Below, piece after piece: positions 9,160-11,462 of a DNA stretch of 11,462 nt (positions are counted from its first letter, which is position 1; every line of letters begins with the position of its first letter). This DNA comes from Gammaproteobacteria bacterium (lineage in GTDB: Bacteria > Pseudomonadota > Gammaproteobacteria > JAJDOJ01): NCBI GenBank assembly GCA_027030565.1, contig JALVEU010000161.1, forward strand, positions 1-11,462, given 5' to 3'. Made by a program: the position numbers and the translations under genes. Under the pieces are notes generated by a model. It worked only from the letters and a program-made list of their open reading frames with translations, was not told the DNA's origin and searched no databases.

Positions 9160-10366
9160 GGCCACGGCGTACCGGAATCGTCCCCAGCAGGCTGTGCAGT
9201 CCGTCCCCCTGGCGCTCCCCGACGGGTTCCAGCCCGATCTCCTCGTCGCTCAGATAGCAGGCGGGGTCCTCGGCCCAGGGATCGTCGTAGAGCTGCATGG
9301 CACGCACGCGGGTGTTGCCGCCGCAGACGTCGAAATAGGCGCAGCGCCCGCAGCGACCCGAAATGCGCCGCGGCCGCGCCTTGAGCCCGGCCAGGATGGG
9401 GTCACGGGTGTCCTCCCAGATCTCCGAGAAGGGCCGCTCCTTGACGTTGCCGAGGCTGTAGTGCCACCAGAAGGTGTCCGGGTGCACGTTGCCGAGATTG
9501 TCGATGTTGGCGATGTGCACGCCGGAGCTGTTGCCTCCCCATCGACGGAGCCGTTCGCGTAGCCTGTCCAGCTGCTCGGGATAATGACGCCGGGCCCAGT
9601 GCAGGAGATACACGCCGTCGGCATCGTTGTTGCCCGTGACCACCTCGAAGTCCGCCCCCTCCAGGGCCCACCGATGGGCCGTCTCGAACAGCAGGTCCAT
9701 GGCCTGACGTGTGGTGGACAGGAAGGCGTCGTGGGTGCGGTTTCGGTTGCCGCGCCCGGCATAGTTGAGGTGGGAGAGGTAGAACTTGCCGAAGCGCTCC
9801 CGCTCCACGAGCTGCAGCAGCCTGGGCAGGTCGGCTGCATTGTCCTGCGTGATGGTGAAGCGCACGCCCACCTTGACACCCCGGTCGCGGCACAGCCGCA
9901 GGGCCTTGAGCGAGGCCTCATAGGCGCCCGGCTTGCGCCGGAAACGATCGTGGGTGGCCCGGATACCGTCCAGACTGATCCCCACGTAATCGTAGCCGGT
10001 CGCCGCGATCCGGTCGGCCATGCCCTCGTCGATGAGGGTTCCGTTGGTGGACAGGCCTGTATAGAAACCCATGGCCTTGGCGCGCGCCGAGATCTCGAAG
10101 ATGTCCGGCCGCAGCAGCGGCTCGCCACCGGAGAGGATCAACACGGGGACCCCGTAGGCCTTCAGATCGTCCATGACGGTGAACACCTCCTCGGTGCTCA
10201 GCTCGCCCGGGAAGTCCGTATCGGCCGAAATGGAGTAGCAATGCTTACAGGCGAGATTGCAGCGCCGGATGAGGTTCCAGATGACCACCGGCCCCGGAGG
10301 GCTGCGCTGGGGCTCCAAGGGCGCATCCGCCACCAGGGCCTTCATGTACTGGCTGACTCGGAACAT
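9143..10366 (-). CDS. nirJ: Heme d1 biosynthesis radical SAM protein NirJ
   Basis: This 407-residue radical SAM enzyme of heme d1 synthesis in the cytoplasm is of normal length for NirJ. The family acts on 12,18-didecarboxysiroheme, removing two propionate side chains on the way to the cofactor of cytochrome cd1 nitrite reductase. The N-terminal cluster motif CNLACKHC (C36, C40, C43) binds the SAM-coordinating 4Fe-4S cluster, and GGEP (80-83) is the usual SAM-binding motif. A second cysteine set near the C-terminus (C339, C342, C348, C370) fits the auxiliary 4Fe-4S cluster known in NirJ, in a SPASM/Twitch-like region. The ATG is supported by GAGGTG five bases upstream. It lies downstream of nirH on the same strand, separated by 220 bases. 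Its stop faces the ligase gene stop at 22 bases. Close paralogs in heme synthesis (AhbC, AhbD) are the alternatives; the NirG/NirH neighbours favour NirJ. Confidence 0.9.
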   Translation of the reverse strand: MFRVSQYMKALVADAPLEPQRSPPGPVVIWNLIRRCNLACKHCYSISADTDFPGELSTEEVFTVMDDLKAYGVPVLILSGGEPLLRPDIFEISARAKAMGFYTGLSTNGTLIDEGMADRIAATGYDYVGISLDGIRATHDRFRRKPGAYEASLKALRLCRDRGVKVGVRFTITQDNAADLPRLLQLVERERFGKFYLSHLNYAGRGNRNRTHDAFLSTTRQAMDLLFETAHRWALEGADFEVVTGNNDADGVYLLHWARRHYPEQLDRLRERLRRWGGNSSGVHIANIDNLGNVHPDTFWWHYSLGNVKERPFSEIWEDTRDPILAGLKARPRRISGRCGRCAYFDVCGGNTRVRAMQLYDDPWAEDPACYLSDEEIGLEPVGERQGDGLHSLLGTIPVRRGRQAGL

Positions 10367-10371
10367 GGCGA

Positions 10372-10377
10372 CACCTC
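10372..10377 (-). promoter_or_regulatory. Ribosome binding site of nirJ
   Basis: On the minus strand GAGGTG lies five bases before the ATG at 10366. This is a strong Shine-Dalgarno match and fixes the NirJ start, even though the frame stays open further upstream. Confidence 0.8.
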
Positions 10378-10419
10378 GTTCGACGCGGCGATGCCGGATG
10401 TGCTTCGCCCACCCGGCCT

Positions 10420-10443
10420 GCGCCCGGTCTCATCACCGGGCGC
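10420..10443. terminator. Perfect 9-bp hairpin upstream of nirJ, possible terminator or RNA-processing element
   Basis: GCGCCCGGT (10420-10428) and ACCGGGCGC (10435-10443) are exact reverse complements around a 6-nt loop, a very stable stem. On the plus strand five Ts follow at 10452-10456, eight bases after the stem. That is too distant for a textbook intrinsic terminator, and no plus-strand gene lies upstream of it. On the minus strand, in the nirH-nirJ transcript, it sits 53 bases before the nirJ ATG with no T-run after it. There it could act as a stabiliser or attenuating structure. The hairpin is certain in sequence; the role is not. Confidence 0.3.
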
Positions 10444-10586
10444 CCGATTCATTTTTCACACGGCGGCCTCGAGGATCGGGGAGGAACCGCTGCACCCCAA
10501 GCCCACCACTTCCAGGCTGCCCCCCTTGGTCTCTGCGCGCCCTGCGCTCCGTTGGTGCATTCACCGTGCGTCCTGTATGGGGCGCT

Positions 10587-11117
10587 TCAGCGCAAACGCA
10601 GGCCCGTCTTCTTGAGGATCCGCGTGCTGTACAGGACTGCGTATCGGCGCACACGCTCGCCGAGCAGCTCGCGCAGGCGGGCCACCTGGGCCTCCACTTC
10701 CTCCCGCCTCCGGCCATGCACCATGGCAAACAGGTTGTACGGCCACACCGGCGGCACGCGAGGCCGCTCGTAGCAGTGGCTGACCAGGCCGGACCTCGCG
10801 AGCAGGCGGCCGGCCTCCGCCACTTGCTCGTCCGGTATGTCCCACACGCTCATCCCATTGGCACGATAGCCCAAGCGATAGTGGTTGGGCACCGCACCGA
10901 TGCGGCGGATCGCACCCATGTGCTCCATGCGCACCAGCCGCCGCATGACCTCTTCAGGGGTGGTGCCCAGATCCAGCGCCAGGGCATGATACGGTCGCGG
11001 CACCAGGGGCAGGCCGGCCTGGGTGGCACGGATCAGGGCCCGGTCGAGGTCGTCCAGCTCGAGACCACCCCCCTCCTCGGCAGGCGGTGGAGCGGTGCCT
11101 AGCAGTGCCTCGCTCAT
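10587..11117 (-). CDS. nirH: Siroheme decarboxylase subunit NirH (Lrp/AsnC-like)
   Basis: This 176-residue protein of the Lrp/AsnC-like NirD/L/G/H family decarboxylates the acetate side chains of siroheme to give 12,18-didecarboxysiroheme, the second stage of heme d1 synthesis. An N-terminal helix-turn-helix-like region (about 22-75, ending in IRRIGAVPNHY) is followed by the Lrp-type alpha/beta domain. The segment SHCYERPRVPPVWPYNLFAM (113-132) matches the family's conserved His/Arg and N-L-F region, which is thought to bind and act on the tetrapyrrole. The C-terminus ILKKTGLRLR is typical of NirH as I remember it. The ATG at 11117 is chosen because it overlaps the upstream gene's stop as ATGA and has TGAGGT about eight bases upstream. 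An open frame further upstream reads only the antisense-like shadow of the preceding gene. The choice between NirH and a sister subunit rests on the C-terminus and on gene order before nirJ. Confidence 0.8.
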   Translation of the reverse strand: MSEALLGTAPPPAEEGGGLELDDLDRALIRATQAGLPLVPRPYHALALDLGTTPEEVMRRLVRMEHMGAIRRIGAVPNHYRLGYRANGMSVWDIPDEQVAEAGRLLARSGLVSHCYERPRVPPVWPYNLFAMVHGRRREEVEAQVARLRELLGERVRRYAVLYSTRILKKTGLRLR

Positions 11118-11461
11118 ACCTCGAACCTCAGGGCCAGATGGAACTCCTGCAGCTTGGGCAGATTGAGCACCTCCAGCCCGGTCTCTCGCTCGATGCGCCT
11201 GACCACGTCCGCCACGGCTTCGGGACGCTCCGTGGCCACCACGAACCACAAGTTGAACGCATGATCCCGGGCATAGTTGTGCGCCACCTCGGGATGGGCG
11301 TTCACCTGTTCGGCCACGGCGTCGAACCGTTCCTCCGGCACTCGCATGGCACAGAGGGTGAGCCCACCGCCCAGGACCTCCGCGTTGTACAGGGGCCCGA
11401 AACGCGACAGCACACCGCAATCCACTAGACGCTGGAGGCGTTCGAGGAGCTCGGACTCCTC
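11114..11461 (-). CDS. nirG: Siroheme decarboxylase subunit, probably NirG (5' partial)
   Basis: The frame runs off the right edge of the window, leaving 115 C-terminal residues. They start inside the helix-turn-helix-like region (ELLERLQRLVDCGVLSRFGP) and cover the whole Lrp-type alpha/beta domain. HNYARDHAFNLWFVV is the family's conserved His/Tyr/Arg/Asn segment, found in the NirD/L/G/H and AhbA/B siroheme decarboxylases. It acts with NirH as partner subunits on siroheme. The stop overlaps the nirH start by four bases (ATGA), as expected for co-translated subunits. NirG is chosen from the usual D-L-G-H-J order, where G directly precedes H. NirD or NirL, or a NirDL-type fusion, cannot be excluded because the N-terminus is missing. 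The GTG at 11425 is not the start, since the homology continues upstream of it. Confidence 0.7.
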   Translation of the reverse strand, partial: EESELLERLQRLVDCGVLSRFGPLYNAEVLGGGLTLCAMRVPEERFDAVAEQVNAHPEVAHNYARDHAFNLWFVVATERPEAVADVVRRIERETGLEVLNLPKLQEFHLALRFEV

Positions 11462-11462
11462 G

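Larger units (their letters stand above)
10367..10586 (-). other. 220-base intergenic gap between nirH and nirJ
   Basis: I see no convincing small gene here on either strand. The gap contains one perfect hairpin (listed separately), a locally A-rich stretch on the minus strand (GTGTGAAAAATGAAT, about 10446-10460) and the nirJ ribosome binding site. I found no TTGAT-N4-ATCAA site of the FNR/DNR type by eye. The gap is unusually long for neighbouring genes of one heme d1 operon, so it may hold a separate nirJ promoter or an RNA-processing site. Confidence 0.6.

Noticed and set aside
10420..10456. Intrinsic terminator for a plus-strand transcript
   Set aside because: The five Ts begin eight bases after the stem and no plus-strand gene lies upstream, so I kept only the hairpin itself.
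9584..10615. Open frame of 343 codons on the plus strand opposite nirJ and the intergenic gap
   Set aside because: It is antisense to a confidently identified nirJ and its product shows no domain.
10257..11102. Open frame of 281 codons on the plus strand across the nirJ start and nirH
   Set aside because: It is a shadow of nirH and the gap; the composition is unlike a real protein and nirH is well supported on the other strand.
11118..11420. Upstream extension of the nirH frame to an earlier start
   Set aside because: Those 101 residues are an R/G/P-rich off-frame reading of the upstream decarboxylase gene. The internal ATG at 11117 has a ribosome binding site and an ATGA overlap.
1..11462. 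CRISPR arrays, tRNA or rRNA genes, insertion sequences
   Set aside because: No regularly spaced direct repeats, no tRNA or rRNA-like segment and no transposase motif or terminal repeat pair were seen; the window is almost entirely occupied by the five genes.

Overview
The window is very GC-rich and densely coding, in the style of a high-GC proteobacterium. A heme d1 biosynthesis cluster (nirG/nirH/nirJ type) points to a denitrifier or a relative carrying cytochrome cd1 nitrite reductase. Codon and gene style would suit a gammaproteobacterium or betaproteobacterium, but nothing here fixes the taxon. An outer-membrane barrel-like C-terminus in the first gene supports a Gram-negative cell.

Left part (1-9120, + strand): two giant genes overlap by ATGA and so look translationally coupled. 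The first (5' end outside the window, at least 1666 residues) alternates beta-rich modules with alpha-helical TPR-like stretches. It ends in about 260 residues of alternating strand pattern resembling an outer-membrane beta-barrel. The second (1373 residues) carries a complete set of PgsB/CapB-type poly-gamma-glutamate synthase ligase motifs in its second half. These sit behind a single short membrane segment and a roughly 690-residue HEAT-like N-terminal extension, and a helical insertion interrupts the ligase fold. Taken together they suggest a membrane-bound ATP-dependent amide ligase coupled to an outer-membrane partner. This would be a candidate for synthesis and export of a polyglutamate-like or other polyamide in a Gram-negative cell. 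No PgsC, PgsA or capsule hydrolase is visible; if they exist they lie upstream of the window.

Right part (9143-11462, - strand): heme d1 genes converge on the ligase gene with only 22 bases between stop codons. Reading along the minus strand, a 5'-truncated Lrp-type siroheme decarboxylase subunit (probably NirG) overlaps nirH by ATGA. A 220-base gap with a perfect 9-bp hairpin follows, and then nirJ, a radical SAM enzyme with both its N-terminal CX3CX2C motif and a C-terminal cysteine set. NirG/NirH-type subunits decarboxylate siroheme to didecarboxysiroheme, and NirJ then acts on that product toward heme d1.

The left pair is the part most likely to be undescribed; the right part is a recognisable pathway.
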